Shown in pieces: positions 18,543 to 28,313 of a stretch of DNA of 64,000 nt. The DNA is from Gammaproteobacteria bacterium (GTDB taxonomy: Bacteria; Pseudomonadota; Gammaproteobacteria; SZUA-229): positions 1-64,000 of the forward strand of contig JAPHRO010000052.1 of the NCBI GenBank assembly GCA_026195895.1. Direction: 5' to 3'. The position numbers were made by a program, and so were the translations under genes. Each line of letters starts with the position of its first letter. Position 1 is the stretch's first letter. Below the pieces are notes generated by a model that did not search any database, was not told where the DNA came from, and saw only the letters and a list, made by a program, of their open reading frames with translations.

Positions 18543-19598
18543 TCAACTGTTATCAACAATAATCTTTAGCGCTTTTTCTTTACTGGCATTACCGAACACC
18601 TCATAGGCCTGCATAAAATCGCTAAATGGGAAGCGATGCGTAATCAGCTCTGCCGGTTTTAATTTACCCGACTCGAGAGTTTTCATCAGCATTGGCGTGG
18701 TATTGGTATTCACCAGACCGGTGGTTAAGGTGATGTTCTTAATCCACAGCTCCTGTAGCTGTAAATCCACGCTGGTACCGTGTACGCCCACGTTAGCAAT
18801 ATGTCCGCCGGGCCGTACTGAGTTTTGACAGATATCGAAGGTTTCCGGGATACCCACGGCCTCAATCACGACATCAACACCGTCTTTGGTCATTGCCATT
18901 AACTCGGCAGCGGCATCACTGTTGGCGCTGTTAATCACATCCGTTGCGCCGAATGTTTTCGCCATGGCCAGGCGCGAATCATCCACGTCCACCATCACCA
19001 GTCGGGCAGGGGAGTAGAACTGCGCCGTTAATAACGCCGCCATGCCAATGGGGCCTGAGCCGATGATTGCTACGGTATCGCCCGGCTTAACGGCGCCGTA
19101 CAGCACGCCGATTTCAAAACCCGTCGGCAAAATATCACTGAGCATCACCAGCGCTTCTTCATCCGCGCCTTCAGGCACATGATACAGACTGTTATCAGCA
19201 TGTGGGATGCGTACATATTCCGCCTGGGTACCATCAATCAGGTGGCCCAGAATCCAGCCGCCATCCTCACAATGTGCAAACATCTGCTGTTTACAATAAT
19301 CACATTTACCGCAGGAGGTAACGCAGGAAATCAGCACGCGGTCGCCTTTGTTAAAGCGACTCACTGCGCTACCGACTTCTGCAACAATACCGACCCCCTC
19401 GTGACCTAAAATACGCCCCGAGGTTACTGCCGGGACATCACCTTTAAGAATATGCAGGTCCGTTCCACAAATCGTGGTTTTAACGATTTTTACAATCGCA
19501 TCAGTTGGCTGCAAAACTTTTGGCGTGTCCACACTTTCCAATGATTTAACACCTGGTCCACCGTAAACAACCGCTTGCATTTGCTCTGGCATAGTCAT
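18543..19598 (-). CDS. Zinc-dependent medium-chain alcohol dehydrogenase
   Basis: MDR-family enzyme of 351 residues. Catalytic zinc ligands are in 'CGTDLH' (about Cys43) and 'GHEGVG' (about His67), the structural zinc has four cysteines in 'CGKCDYCKQQMFAHC', and the NAD(P) loop is 'GSGPIGMAAL'. The start is secure: AAGGAGA lies six bases before the ATG at 19598. The group is usually annotated as zinc-dependent alcohol dehydrogenase acting on secondary or short-chain alcohols. It is followed on the same strand by no close partner, and the YdhR-like gene lies downstream in position but upstream in transcription order. Confidence 0.93.
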   Translation of the reverse strand: MTMPEQMQAVVYGGPGVKSLESVDTPKVLQPTDAIVKIVKTTICGTDLHILKGDVPAVTSGRILGHEGVGIVAEVGSAVSRFNKGDRVLISCVTSCGKCDYCKQQMFAHCEDGGWILGHLIDGTQAEYVRIPHADNSLYHVPEGADEEALVMLSDILPTGFEIGVLYGAVKPGDTVAIIGSGPIGMAALLTAQFYSPARLVMVDVDDSRLAMAKTFGATDVINSANSDAAAELMAMTKDGVDVVIEAVGIPETFDICQNSVRPGGHIANVGVHGTSVDLQLQELWIKNITLTTGLVNTNTTPMLMKTLESGKLKPAELITHRFPFSDFMQAYEVFGNASKEKALKIIVDNS

Positions 19599-19895
19599 GT
19601 TGTATCTCCTTGTTGTAGGTGTTGAAAAATAACTGTCTCTATAGTGTGCGATACGTCTTTAAAAGACAATGACCTTCTTCAAGCGCTCAGCAAGCACCCG
19701 TTGAGAATTGTTAGTTGATGATTGAAACATGCATGCAACTATCTCCACACTTTTCGTGCTCAGGCTAAAAAACATTTACCGCTTATATCGGTCTCACAAG
19801 TTAATGACATGTCAACTCGGGGTTTTTCTATAGCCTCAACGACCGCCATAACCGGCCAGAAAACCACCTTGGGTTTGCAGGCCCAGCCCACGAAA
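19599..19895. other. Intergenic region between YdhR-like gene and alcohol dehydrogenase
   Basis: About 300 bases holding the ribosome-binding site of the alcohol dehydrogenase at its left end. The 68-codon plus-strand frame at 19722 has no family character. The dehydrogenase promoter should lie here but I cannot point to a convincing one. Confidence 0.4.
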
Positions 19896-20201
19896 TTAGA
19901 CGACAGGAGCTTTATTGATAGTAGATAAAGGAATATTCACATCGAAGATCTGTCCTCGAACCTCCTTAACTCCCATTTCTTTCAAGCGAGCTGAATGCAT
20001 TTTTAAGTACGAATTAGCAGATGCCTCATCTTCAAACAGGTAAATACCTCCGCCTAATTGATCTTTTTGATTTTCCGTCCAGATTTTCCAGATGAAACCC
20101 GGCTCATTGTTAATTGACTCAGCTAATCCTGTCAGTTTGTCTGCCATTTCCTCACCAAATGGACCTGCGAAATCAAAATCTACCTGTAATAATTTACTCA
20201 C
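19896..20201 (-). CDS. YdhR-family putative monooxygenase
   Basis: A 101-residue protein of the ferredoxin-like dimeric alpha/beta-barrel type. '[13 protein letters not shown]', '[26 protein letters not shown]' and '[13 protein letters not shown]' match the YdhR family, proposed to be cofactor-free monooxygenases. The start is GTG at 20201 with AAGGAG about eight bases upstream. It precedes the alcohol dehydrogenase in transcription direction by about 300 bases and may act with it on an aromatic or quinone-like compound, though this is only a guess from position. Confidence 0.85.
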   Translation of the reverse strand: MSKLLQVDFDFAGPFGEEMADKLTGLAESINNEPGFIWKIWTENQKDQLGGGIYLFEDEASANSYLKMHSARLKEMGVKEVRGQIFDVNIPLSTINKAPVV

Positions 20202-20247
20202 GATCGTTCACTCCTTATTTTCTTCGAAACAAACATAGACACCCATA

Positions 20248-20274
20248 GGAACCTCTGAAAAAGTCAGAGGTTCC
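20248..20274. repeat. Perfect 11-bp hairpin
   Basis: GGAACCTCTGA and TCAGAGGTTCC pair perfectly around a five-base loop (AAAAG). It lies between the end of the second RND pump gene and the YdhR gene start. No T-run follows on either strand, so it is either a bidirectional RNA-stabilising/terminating hairpin without a tail or a protein-binding palindrome. Confidence 0.7.
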
Positions 20275-20446
20275 ATAGATTAAAAGCATAAGGGTTTAAC
20301 CAGTCTCGGTACCAGCAACTCACTTTAAGGACCAGCTTGATGGGTAACACCGCTTGCTGGCAGATGCTTTCTGACAAGTAAACCTGACCCCATCAACAGG
20401 CAGCTCGTTTTGTGATGATTTAAGCCGGCGCAAACACCCGGCCCAT

Positions 20447-23400
20447 TCATTGTTCCTCCTTGGCAAGATCCACCTGGGTCCAGCCCCAATCATCAAACAA
20501 CACGTAAACGGCGGGGATAATGACCAGCACCAGCACGGTGGTGGTGAGCAAACCAAATACCACCGAAATCACCAGCGGTTTGATCGAAGCCGACTGGACA
20601 CTGGTTTCTGCCAGTAGTGGCAGCAACCCGGCGATAGTGGTGGTGGAGGTAATAACTATGGCGCGCAGGCGGTCGCGGCTGGCCTGTCCCGCCGCGATGA
20701 CCGCGCTCAGGCCTTTGCTGCGGTGTTCCTTGATGAACTGGATCAGCAGGATGGCGTCATTTACCACGATACCCGCCAGTGACGCAGCGCCAATCAACGA
20801 GGGCATGGAAATATACCAGCCCAGCAGCACATGCCCCCACAGCGCACCGACAAAGGCCAGTGGAATGGCCAGCATGACGATAAAAGGTTCGGCATAGCTG
20901 CGAAACTGGAAAGACAAAATAATATAAATGCCCAGCATACCGATTAGCAGGCCGCGCACTATCGAGCCGCCGGTTTCGGCCGAACGCGCCACCTGGCCCT
21001 CAAAACTGACCGCGATTTCCGGATGGCGCTGCTGGAACCCGGCAAGCCAGTCGGTGCGCATAGCGCTGACAACGGCCTGCGCGCTGGCCTGCCGTGTATC
21101 CACATTGGCCTGCACAGTGACCGTGCGCCTGCCGTCCAGACGAGTGATCATCGCCCAGTCGCGCCGATCCTGTGTTTGGACCACAACATCCAGCAGCACC
21201 TGCTGTCCGTCGGGTAAGGTAATGGTCTGGTCGGCAAGATCGTCCAGGCTGGATCTGTCGCGCTCATCCTGGCGCACCATGATTTCCACATCGCGCCGGC
21301 CGATGCGCTGCGTATCGGCAATATCCCCGAGGAAGGCCGCACGCAGCTGGGACGCCACCATTTCCGCGGTTAATCCCAGCGCGAATGCGCCATCCTTGAG
21401 GGTAAAAGTACGCTGCGGTTTGCCGGGGCGCAGGTCATCGATAATGTTATAGACTGCGTCATACCCCGCCAGATGCTCGGCCACGTCCAGCGCTGCTGCC
21501 TTGAGATCATCCAGCTCCGCCCCCTGCAGGCGCACTTCGACGGGGATGCCAGCGGGCCCAAAACCCGGCTCCTGAATGATCAGGCTCGCCAGCCCCGGAA
21601 TATCGCCAATCTGCTTGCGCCAGGCTGCGGTCAGTTCGTCCAGCGTGATGCTGCGCCGTTCAGCACTCAATAGATCCACCATCACCGTGGCCACATGGGC
21701 ACCGGCCTCCTGGGCGCTGGGATTGTAATTGAAACGCACCTGAATCGCTGTAACCAGCGGGGCGCCATCAGGCTGCTGCGGCGTGAGCTTCTCATCGAGC
21801 TGTCGCATGGCCTCGACAACCTGCTCGGCGACACGTTCCGTGCGCGCCAGCGGCGTACCCTGTGGTAGCAGCAGCCGCGCCTCCAGTGTGTCGCCATCCA
21901 GATCTGGCATCGCTTCCGTGCTGATATGGCCACCGGCAAGAAAGCCCAGGGTGCCGAGCAACACCAGCAGCACCCCGCCCAGCATCGCATGCCGCCACTG
22001 CACAGACTTATCCGCCAGCCAGCCAACGCGTTCACGGAATAAATCGAAACGTCGGTCAAAGGCCTGCCGAAAACGCGACTGCTCAGCAGCCTGCATCGAC
22101 GGTACGCTACCCCTGAGATGATGTGGCAGAACCCAGAATGCCTCGATCAGACTGGCGAACAATGCCGCGATCAGTACCACCGGCAACACTTCCAGTACGG
22201 CGCCCAGTTCGCCGGCCAGAAACGACAGCGGAGCGAACACCCACACCGTGGTGAGAAAAGAGGACATGACACCGGGCAGTACCTGCAGGGTGCCATCCAC
22301 CACGGCTTTCAGCGGGGAGGCACCCTGTTGTGCCTGCACCGCGATGTTGTCAACAATGACCACGGCGTCATCCATGACGATACCGATGGCCATCAACAGC
22401 GCCACCAGCGTGATCATATTTAGCGACAGTCCACTCAGGCTCATGACAAAAAACGCGCCCATAAAGGCCACCGGCAGGCCGAGCACCGCCCACAACGCCA
22501 GCCGTGGCCGGAAAAATATTCCCATCACCACTATCAGCAGGGCCAGCCCCGCCAGGCCGTTGCCCACCAGCATCTCCAGCCGATCGCGCACAATGCTGGT
22601 CATATTCTGCGTCAGCGTCAGTTGTATGCGTCCATCGAGGCCAAGGCGCTCGGCAGCCACCAGTGCTGTCAGTTCATCCAGTACTTCCAGCGCATCGTCG
22701 CGCAAGGTCTTGCTGACCTCCAGCACCAGCGCCCGTTGAGCGTTGAAAAATACCTGCGCCTCGGGTTGTTCTCCCACTTCCCGCAGGCTTGCAATCGCGC
22801 CCAAGGTAAGCTCACCGCCGGCCGCACCCGACACTACGACCAGATCCGCCAGCTGTCTCAGGCTGCGACGCTGGTCAGTAAACCGCAGCAACACATCGCG
22901 ATCCGGGGTCTCCAGTATACCCAGCGGCACATCGATACTCTGTTGCCGCAGCCGCAGCGCCAGGTCTCTGGCCGAGAGTCCATACTGGGCCAGTGCAGCC
23001 CGCGGCACCTCAACCTGCCACTGGCGCTGCGACAGCCCGCGCAGCGTGACCTTGGCCACGCCTGGCAAGGTCATAATGCGCTCTTCCAGCAACAGCGCGT
23101 AGTCTTCGAGCTGGTTCACGGACATGTCACCAGTGACCGCTACCGCGGCCACCAGGTCGCTTCGGTGCAGTTCCCGCACCACAGGCGACTCGGCTCGCGT
23201 CGGTAAGTCGGTAAGGGCGTTGACCTCGGTATCTATATCACTCAAAAAGCGGATGGCGTCGCCACCCGACAGCATCGTCGCTGTAGCACGAGCCAGATTG
23301 TCCTGGGCCACACACACCAGCTCGTCGAGATAGTCTACGCCCTTGATCGCATCGTGCAGGCGGCGGCACACGGCATCTTCCACATCGGCGGCGCTGGCAC

Positions 23401-23551
23401 CGCGATAGATCACCTCGATGCTGACCTCGACGGGACGGTAATCCGGAAAAGTCTCGCGCTTCAGGCCCGGTGCGGTGAACAGGCCGACGGCCAGCAGCAA
23501 GATCAGCAACAGGTTAGCTGCCGTGGGATGGCCGGCAAACCAGCGAATCAC
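20447..23551 (-). CDS. RND efflux permease, atypical proton-relay
   Basis: Inner-membrane exporter of 1034 residues. TM4 keeps the acidic pair in 'GIVMDDAVVIVD', but the TM10 position that is lysine in AcrB is Asn in 'GIVVNDAILLIQF', as in several RND clades outside the classical drug pumps. The start is GTG at 23551, overlapping the adaptor stop as GTGA, so translation is coupled. The N-terminus 'MIRWFAGHPTAANLLLI' is typical of this clade. Substrate unknown. Confidence 0.93.
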   Translation of the reverse strand: MIRWFAGHPTAANLLLILLLAVGLFTAPGLKRETFPDYRPVEVSIEVIYRGASAADVEDAVCRRLHDAIKGVDYLDELVCVAQDNLARATATMLSGGDAIRFLSDIDTEVNALTDLPTRAESPVVRELHRSDLVAAVAVTGDMSVNQLEDYALLLEERIMTLPGVAKVTLRGLSQRQWQVEVPRAALAQYGLSARDLALRLRQQSIDVPLGILETPDRDVLLRFTDQRRSLRQLADLVVVSGAAGGELTLGAIASLREVGEQPEAQVFFNAQRALVLEVSKTLRDDALEVLDELTALVAAERLGLDGRIQLTLTQNMTSIVRDRLEMLVGNGLAGLALLIVVMGIFFRPRLALWAVLGLPVAFMGAFFVMSLSGLSLNMITLVALLMAIGIVMDDAVVIVDNIAVQAQQGASPLKAVVDGTLQVLPGVMSSFLTTVWVFAPLSFLAGELGAVLEVLPVVLIAALFASLIEAFWVLPHHLRGSVPSMQAAEQSRFRQAFDRRFDLFRERVGWLADKSVQWRHAMLGGVLLVLLGTLGFLAGGHISTEAMPDLDGDTLEARLLLPQGTPLARTERVAEQVVEAMRQLDEKLTPQQPDGAPLVTAIQVRFNYNPSAQEAGAHVATVMVDLLSAERRSITLDELTAAWRKQIGDIPGLASLIIQEPGFGPAGIPVEVRLQGAELDDLKAAALDVAEHLAGYDAVYNIIDDLRPGKPQRTFTLKDGAFALGLTAEMVASQLRAAFLGDIADTQRIGRRDVEIMVRQDERDRSSLDDLADQTITLPDGQQVLLDVVVQTQDRRDWAMITRLDGRRTVTVQANVDTRQASAQAVVSAMRTDWLAGFQQRHPEIAVSFEGQVARSAETGGSIVRGLLIGMLGIYIILSFQFRSYAEPFIVMLAIPLAFVGALWGHVLLGWYISMPSLIGAASLAGIVVNDAILLIQFIKEHRSKGLSAVIAAGQASRDRLRAIVITSTTTIAGLLPLLAETSVQSASIKPLVISVVFGLLTTTVLVLVIIPAVYVLFDDWGWTQVDLAKEEQ

Positions 23552-24927
23552 AGCGCCTGACCTTGCGTCAGACCCAGCGCTAACTGCGGCAGGCGTTCCT
23601 CCAGCACCAGGTCCCGGTGCGGAGTGACCGCCATGCCCGCCACTGCAGGCATCGGATCATCGACGATCAACATATCACCGGCCACCAGCCCGGCTGCGAT
23701 CACCGCCAGGTTCTGCTGTTCAAAGGCGACCGTGACCGCGCGCCGCTGCAGACGATTATCAGCGCCCAGCAGGTAGACTTCGCCCTGGTGCACGGCCGCT
23801 GCCGGCACCACCAGTAGGGGTCGCAGACTGTCCGTTGCAAAGCTCACCTGCACATACATATCGCGCTGTAGCGCCGGCCGCTCGGGCGAACGTGCAAGGT
23901 CGTAGGGGTCGTCGACCGTGACCACCACCCGCGCGCTACGCGTTTGTGGATCGAGGCCGCTGGCTATCCTGCTGACCCGTGCCGACCAGCGCACTTCCGG
24001 GAAGCCGGCCAGTGTCACCTCGCTGCGAATGGCCGAAAAATCCAGCCGCTGGGCGAGATCCAGCGCCGTCTTTTGCGGTGAAACAGGTATCGATACAGCC
24101 GCCATCAGGCGTCGCAACATAGGCAGGGGCACCTGCGCCTCGATTTCAGCCTGTTCAATGCTGTCGGCCAGAAACAGCTGCTGACCGGCGCTGACGTACT
24201 GGTGTTCTTCCACCGCCACATTCCTGACCCGCAGGTCATAGGGTGCAATGAAACGGGTATCTTCCAGGTCCTCGCGCGCCTGTTCCAGTTGAGTAGTGGC
24301 GCGTTGTGTTTGCCCCTCCAGATACTGCTGTTTCGAGGGCAGCAGGGCTAACTGATTATCCAGCGACTGCACCAGCTGGCGCTGCGCCAGTGTTGCGCGG
24401 CGCTGCTCATCAAGCCGGGATCGTGACACCGCATCGGTATCGGCCAGTCGTTCAATGCGGCTGAGCTCACGTTGGGACAACTGCAGCCGCTCATTTTCAA
24501 GCTGCAACAACTGTCGGGTATTCTGCGTTTCCATTGCCAGCTGCTCCCGCTCGGCTGTCAACGATGCGAGTTCGGCAGCGGCAGCGGCGATCGCCAGCTG
24601 GTAACGACTCGGATCCAGTGACAACAGTAGCGTGCCCGCCGGCAGTAGCGTACCGCTGTTCAGCTGCGGGTGGCGCTGCGCCACGCGTCCGGCCACGTTG
24701 GCTACTGCCTGCCAGGATTGTGCCGGGCGAGTAATACCGAAGCCCTTTGCGGTCAACACAAATGGCATGGATTGTACTTCAATGACTCTTAGATCCAGGG
24801 GGGCGGAACCCACCTCACTGCGTGCCGGTCCCTCGCGGTTATAAATTAACAGCGCAAGCAGGACAAGCCCAGCCAGTAAACCAGCGAGAGCGAGACCTTT
24901 TCGATTACCAAACTGCCATAAGGCCAT
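23548..24927 (-). CDS. RND periplasmic adaptor with long coiled-coil hairpin
   Basis: Membrane-fusion protein of about 459 residues. The ATG at 24927 has GGGAGGTG in front and begins a single membrane anchor ('GLALAGLLAGLVLLALLIY'); the longer track start at 25011 is not preferred. A long Glu/Gln/Leu-rich helical hairpin occupies about residues 115-215, followed by beta-barrel and membrane-proximal domains. It is coupled to the permease by a four-base overlap. The two form a two-gene efflux unit without an outer-membrane channel. Confidence 0.9.
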   Translation of the reverse strand: MALWQFGNRKGLALAGLLAGLVLLALLIYNREGPARSEVGSAPLDLRVIEVQSMPFVLTAKGFGITRPAQSWQAVANVAGRVAQRHPQLNSGTLLPAGTLLLSLDPSRYQLAIAAAAAELASLTAEREQLAMETQNTRQLLQLENERLQLSQRELSRIERLADTDAVSRSRLDEQRRATLAQRQLVQSLDNQLALLPSKQQYLEGQTQRATTQLEQAREDLEDTRFIAPYDLRVRNVAVEEHQYVSAGQQLFLADSIEQAEIEAQVPLPMLRRLMAAVSIPVSPQKTALDLAQRLDFSAIRSEVTLAGFPEVRWSARVSRIASGLDPQTRSARVVVTVDDPYDLARSPERPALQRDMYVQVSFATDSLRPLLVVPAAAVHQGEVYLLGADNRLQRRAVTVAFEQQNLAVIAAGLVAGDMLIVDDPMPAVAGMAVTPHRDLVLEERLPQLALGLTQGQAL

Positions 24928-25176
24928 CACGCACCTCCCACGGCCAGAACTAAATATGCGCGGTCTGCCCATCGTTGCGACTGGATCGAGACCAGGTGGA
25001 TTCCAGTACACGGCACCTGTTGCCGGACTTCCAGCTTAAGCTTTTTGATATACGTATTCCAGGTTTTACGTTTTGCTACCATTGCGACACGCCTCTGAGT
25101 GACTAAAGTCGCTGATTAAAAGTGTTCGTTAAACTGGGGGATGTTCATTTTCGATCCAGACTATATCAATGATATA

Positions 25177-25201
25177 AAGGGGATGATTCACTCATCCCCT
25201 T
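25177..25201 (-). terminator. Hairpin after the cytochrome b gene
   Basis: AAGGGGATGA and TCATCCCCTT pair over 10-11 bp with a five-base loop. On the minus strand, after the cytochrome gene, it is followed by TTATATC, so it may terminate that transcript before the RND adaptor gene. Confidence 0.6.
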
Positions 25202-25228
25202 CCTGACAGCCAGTTTTCAATCGTGCAG

Positions 25229-25966
25229 TTACTCGGGCATATCTACCGGGGGTTTAGTTAACGCTTTGTCACCAGTGATCATGGCGGAAATGAACCCGGA
25301 GCGTTCCCTGAGTTCCGCAATCACCACGCCTGCCACATGCAGCACCACGGCACCGAGCAGCACAAAGAAAACCTGTACGTGCAGTGAGATAAAGGGCTTG
25401 CGGAAAGCGCGCATTTCATCCCACGCAAGTGCATCGACCATCGACTTGTTGCCAGCGACAAGGCTTGCCGGATCGACCCCGGCCGGTGCTACCCACTGTG
25501 CGATCCAGTTACCCAGCGGCGGGTAATAGAGGTCGGTGCCAGCAAGTACCAGCCCGGTGATCGCCTGCGTGATCAGCAGCAGGAACAATAGCAGTACCAT
25601 CAGCCGACCCAGTGGATTGTGCCCCAGATATTGACGAGGTTCACCGCCGCGCAGGCTACGCAGGTAGGCACCAAGCTCGGTCAGATAGTTGCGACTGAAC
25701 GGCAGAATGGCGCGCCAGCGCGCAAAGTAGCTGCCGCTGAACCCCTGCACAATACGCCAGCCCAGATTTAGCGCAAAGATGTAACCGGACCAGACATGCA
25801 GTTCCTTCAGCAGAATCTTGGCATCGCCTGCGATACCCAGGGTCTTGCCATTGTAGATCACCAGACCGGTACCTAGCAGCGCCAGCACCGACAGTACATT
25901 GATCCAGTGGAACCAGCGTACACTGCGGTCCCACACCCGATACACTTCCAGCTCGACATGTTGCAT
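25229..25966 (-). CDS. Cytochrome b561-type membrane protein (HupC/b-type cytochrome group)
   Basis: A 245-residue protein with about four membrane helices. Candidate haem ligands are His in 'VRWFHWINVL' (about 20), 'LHVWSGYIF' (about 57), 'SLHVQVFF' (about 194) and 'VLHVAGV' (about 208), the spacing of the di-haem cytochrome b561/Ni-Fe hydrogenase cytochrome family. AGGAGA precedes the ATG. No hydrogenase genes are present. It lies 49 bp after the ferric-reductase-like flavoprotein, so the pair probably moves electrons between NAD(P)H, quinone and a periplasmic acceptor. Confidence 0.88.
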   Translation of the reverse strand: MQHVELEVYRVWDRSVRWFHWINVLSVLALLGTGLVIYNGKTLGIAGDAKILLKELHVWSGYIFALNLGWRIVQGFSGSYFARWRAILPFSRNYLTELGAYLRSLRGGEPRQYLGHNPLGRLMVLLLFLLLITQAITGLVLAGTDLYYPPLGNWIAQWVAPAGVDPASLVAGNKSMVDALAWDEMRAFRKPFISLHVQVFFVLLGAVVLHVAGVVIAELRERSGFISAMITGDKALTKPPVDMPE

Positions 25967-26015
25967 AATTTTCTCCTGTCTATCTTAAATGAATGAGCGC
26001 ATTGCATCGCGCTAC

Positions 26016-27335
26016 TTAACGTATCTCGAACGCTTCCTGGTGAAAACGCAGCCTGCCTGGCCATAGCTGGTGCAGACCGTTGTACAGGGCCCTGGCAAGG
26101 CCGACCGGTCCGCAGAACCATATTTCAGCCGACTTCGTGTCATCCTGCCCGGCTACCAGGGCCTCGGCGGTGAGCGCGCCGCTCGCCATGTCGTGCAGAT
26201 GCAAGCGGACTTCCGGTAATGCATCGACCAGCTGTTGCAGCCGTGGCACGAACGGGTCAACTTCGCGGTCGCGGATGCAGTAGTGAAGATCTGCCGAGAT
26301 GGCATCTGCTTGTCCGTCCTGCAGCGACTCCAGCCAGGCGAGGAATGGCGTAATGCCGATACCACCGGCAATCCAGATCTGCCGCGCACGCCGGTTGGCA
26401 CGGCTGAACTCGAATCGGCCGTAGGGCCCCTCGACCTGAACCGGACTACCTGTGGTTATCTGCCGAGGCAGTCTACGGGTGTAATCGCCGAGCGCCTTGA
26501 TTGCAAAGGTAACGGTGTTGTCGCCATGATCAGCACTGGCAATGGTGAAGGGGTGGTGTCCCTCGCTATCATCGAAAGTGACAAAAGCAAACTGACCGGG
26601 GCGATGGCCGCGCCACTGTTTATCCAGACGGCAACTGACTTCAATGATATCGGGTGTTGGCCTGTGCACCGAAACCACGCTGCCGCTCACCTGTCGCCCA
26701 CGCCCGATGCGTCCCGTCAGCGACAGCACGCTGGCCACACTCCCGGCTGCGAACAATATCGCCATCAGCAAGCCGATGGGCTGGCTCCAGTAACCCGCCG
26801 GTGCAAGCACTATCGAATGAAACACGAGCAGCAGATAGAGCACCGGCATCGCCCGATGCAGCGGCCGCCACAGGCGGTAGGAAAAGCGCTTCCACAGGGT
26901 CAGTGCCAGCAGCGCCATGAGCGCGTACAGGGCCCACTCACCCAGGGCCTCGCCAAGGTCACGAAACGGTTCGGCGAAGGCTGAAAGTTCATCCGCCTTG
27001 GTGCGGCTGCCGTTCCCTGCCAGTGCCTTGAACAGGTCATCCGACATCTCCAGCAGCCAGTGCAATACGGCAAACCCGACCGCCAGAATACCGCTCCATT
27101 TGTGCAGTCTGTAGATACGGTCCATGCCGCCAATCGGTCGTTCCAGCCAGGCGGGGCGGGTGGCCAGCACCATCGCCAGCGACATCAGGGAGATCGCCAG
27201 CAGGCCACTAAGGAAAAGACTCTCCAGGTAAATAGCCCAGGCTAGCGAACCGGCGGAGACGTGTTCAGGCGAGAGCACTTCCCAGCCCCAGGCGAGGGCT
27301 ACCATGACAATAAAACCGGTGAGTATAGTTTTCAT
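26016..27335 (-). CDS. Ferric-reductase-like transmembrane flavoprotein (FNR-type NAD/FAD domain)
   Basis: About 439 residues from the ATG at 27335; the track start at 27374 is 13 codons earlier and less likely. The first 220 residues form about six membrane segments with histidines in 'YRLHKWSGI', 'LHWLLEM' and 'LVFHSI' that could bind haem. The C-terminal half has the FAD motif 'HHPFTIAS' and the NAD(P) motif 'GGIGITPFLAWL'. The protein is a one-chain NAD(P)H-dependent transmembrane electron carrier. It lies between a PepSY gene and a cytochrome b gene on the same strand, as in membrane redox modules regulated by PepSY two-component systems. Confidence 0.88.
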   Translation of the reverse strand: MKTILTGFIVMVALAWGWEVLSPEHVSAGSLAWAIYLESLFLSGLLAISLMSLAMVLATRPAWLERPIGGMDRIYRLHKWSGILAVGFAVLHWLLEMSDDLFKALAGNGSRTKADELSAFAEPFRDLGEALGEWALYALMALLALTLWKRFSYRLWRPLHRAMPVLYLLLVFHSIVLAPAGYWSQPIGLLMAILFAAGSVASVLSLTGRIGRGRQVSGSVVSVHRPTPDIIEVSCRLDKQWRGHRPGQFAFVTFDDSEGHHPFTIASADHGDNTVTFAIKALGDYTRRLPRQITTGSPVQVEGPYGRFEFSRANRRARQIWIAGGIGITPFLAWLESLQDGQADAISADLHYCIRDREVDPFVPRLQQLVDALPEVRLHLHDMASGALTAEALVAGQDDTKSAEIWFCGPVGLARALYNGLHQLWPGRLRFHQEAFEIR

Positions 27336-27458
27336 AATATGTCTCTCAGTTATCGAGGATGCGTGCTTCGGCAACGACTATAGCCAGCTGACCCTGCCGC
27401 CCCTTCAGGAGGCGGGCAGGGGTATTGCTTGCCGCTGTTCACCATAGCGCCTGTCCGA

Positions 27459-27758
27459 CTAGTCATCCTTTACCCGAGATTTGAGTATCTCGCCGGTCAC
27501 CGCATCAACATAAAGTTCGACCCTGTCTCCGTTGGCGTTTCTGGCTTCAACTTCATAACCCCTGTCTTCGCGTTCGATTTCATTGATGTCGCCGTAACCG
27601 GCGGCGATGACCCTGTTATAGATCGCAGGAATCTTCAGCCAGGTTTCAGTCTGCATGCTTGCCCTGATAGCGCTATCTGTGGAAGATACCGCGTAGGCGG
27701 CACCGCCAAAGCTGGCGACGGACAGGGCAATGGCTAAAATAGTGTGTGAGGTTTTCAT
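27459..27758 (-). CDS. Small secreted PepSY-domain protein
   Basis: About 99 residues from the ATG at 27758, which follows GGAGATA; the track start at 27857 adds a non-credible N-terminus. A signal peptide ending near 'GGAAYA' precedes one PepSY domain with 'GYEVEARNANGDRVELYVDAVTGEIL', the usual signature. Such proteins are periplasmic and often sit next to membrane redox proteins and two-component systems. It is divergent from another PepSY gene with the two-component operon. Charge and fold suggest a binding or inhibitory role; none is proven here. Confidence 0.85.
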   Translation of the reverse strand: MKTSHTILAIALSVASFGGAAYAVSSTDSAIRASMQTETWLKIPAIYNRVIAAGYGDINEIEREDRGYEVEARNANGDRVELYVDAVTGEILKSRVKDD

Positions 27759-27851
27759 AATGTGTATCTCCAGTTGAGTTATAAGGATGGTCAAAGCAAC
27801 CACCGTGAACACAGTTTGCAACAACCCGGCTGAACTAATCCTGAAGGCGTT

Positions 27852-27867
27852 GTTCATCTACCGTTCA
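27852..27867. promoter_or_regulatory. Direct repeats at 11-bp spacing, candidate response-regulator site
   Basis: GTTCA occurs at 27852 and again at 27863, exactly 11 bp apart, with a third copy at 27889. OmpR-family regulators usually bind direct repeats at about one helical turn. The site lies between the divergent PepSY genes, upstream of the response regulator, so it could be its own target. Confidence 0.4.
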
Positions 27868-27962
27868 GAAACGAGGGGGTATACTGTGGTTCACATACCG
27901 CTGCGCCGGAAGCATTTGCCCAGTGATAAACCCCATGGATAAATTTATTGGAGACAACCGTT

Positions 27963-28313
27963 ATGAGAGCAAACCTTCGAGCGCTCCTGCTGCTGACTGC
28001 AGCACTCCTGTCACTGGCGTTGTCGCCACCCTTACTGGCTGATGACAGCGATCATGATCGCGCCCGACAGGCGCTGGAGGCGGGCGAGATACTGCCGCTG
28101 CGCACTATCCTCAGGCAACTGGAGCGTGATTATCCGGGCCAGATCGTCGAGGTGGAGCTGGAGCACGATGACGACATGTGGGTCTATGAGATTGAGCTGC
28201 TACGCAGCGGGGGATCCCTGATCAAGATGAAAGTCGACGCCAGCGACGGTACCCTGATCGGCATCAAGGGACGCGATATCGCACCTGGTCCGCTGCCGAA
28301 AGCGAAACCCTGA
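27963..28313 (+). CDS. Secreted PepSY-domain protein
   Basis: 116 residues from the ATG at 27963, with GGAGA upstream; the track start at 27948 is five codons earlier. The N-terminus is a signal peptide ('LLLLTAALLSLALSPPLLA'), then one PepSY domain with 'GQIVEVELEHDDDMWVYEIELL' and 'KVDASDGTLIGIKG'. Its stop overlaps the response regulator start as TGATG, so it is coupled to the two-component genes. It probably acts in the periplasm as a sensor accessory or as a regulated output. Confidence 0.88.
   Translation: MRANLRALLLLTAALLSLALSPPLLADDSDHDRARQALEAGEILPLRTILRQLERDYPGQIVEVELEHDDDMWVYEIELLRSGGSLIKMKVDASDGTLIGIKGRDIAPGPLPKAKP

Noticed and set aside
26235-26984. 249-codon plus-strand ORF
   Set aside because: Antisense to the ferric-reductase-like gene, whose FAD and NAD motifs are clear.
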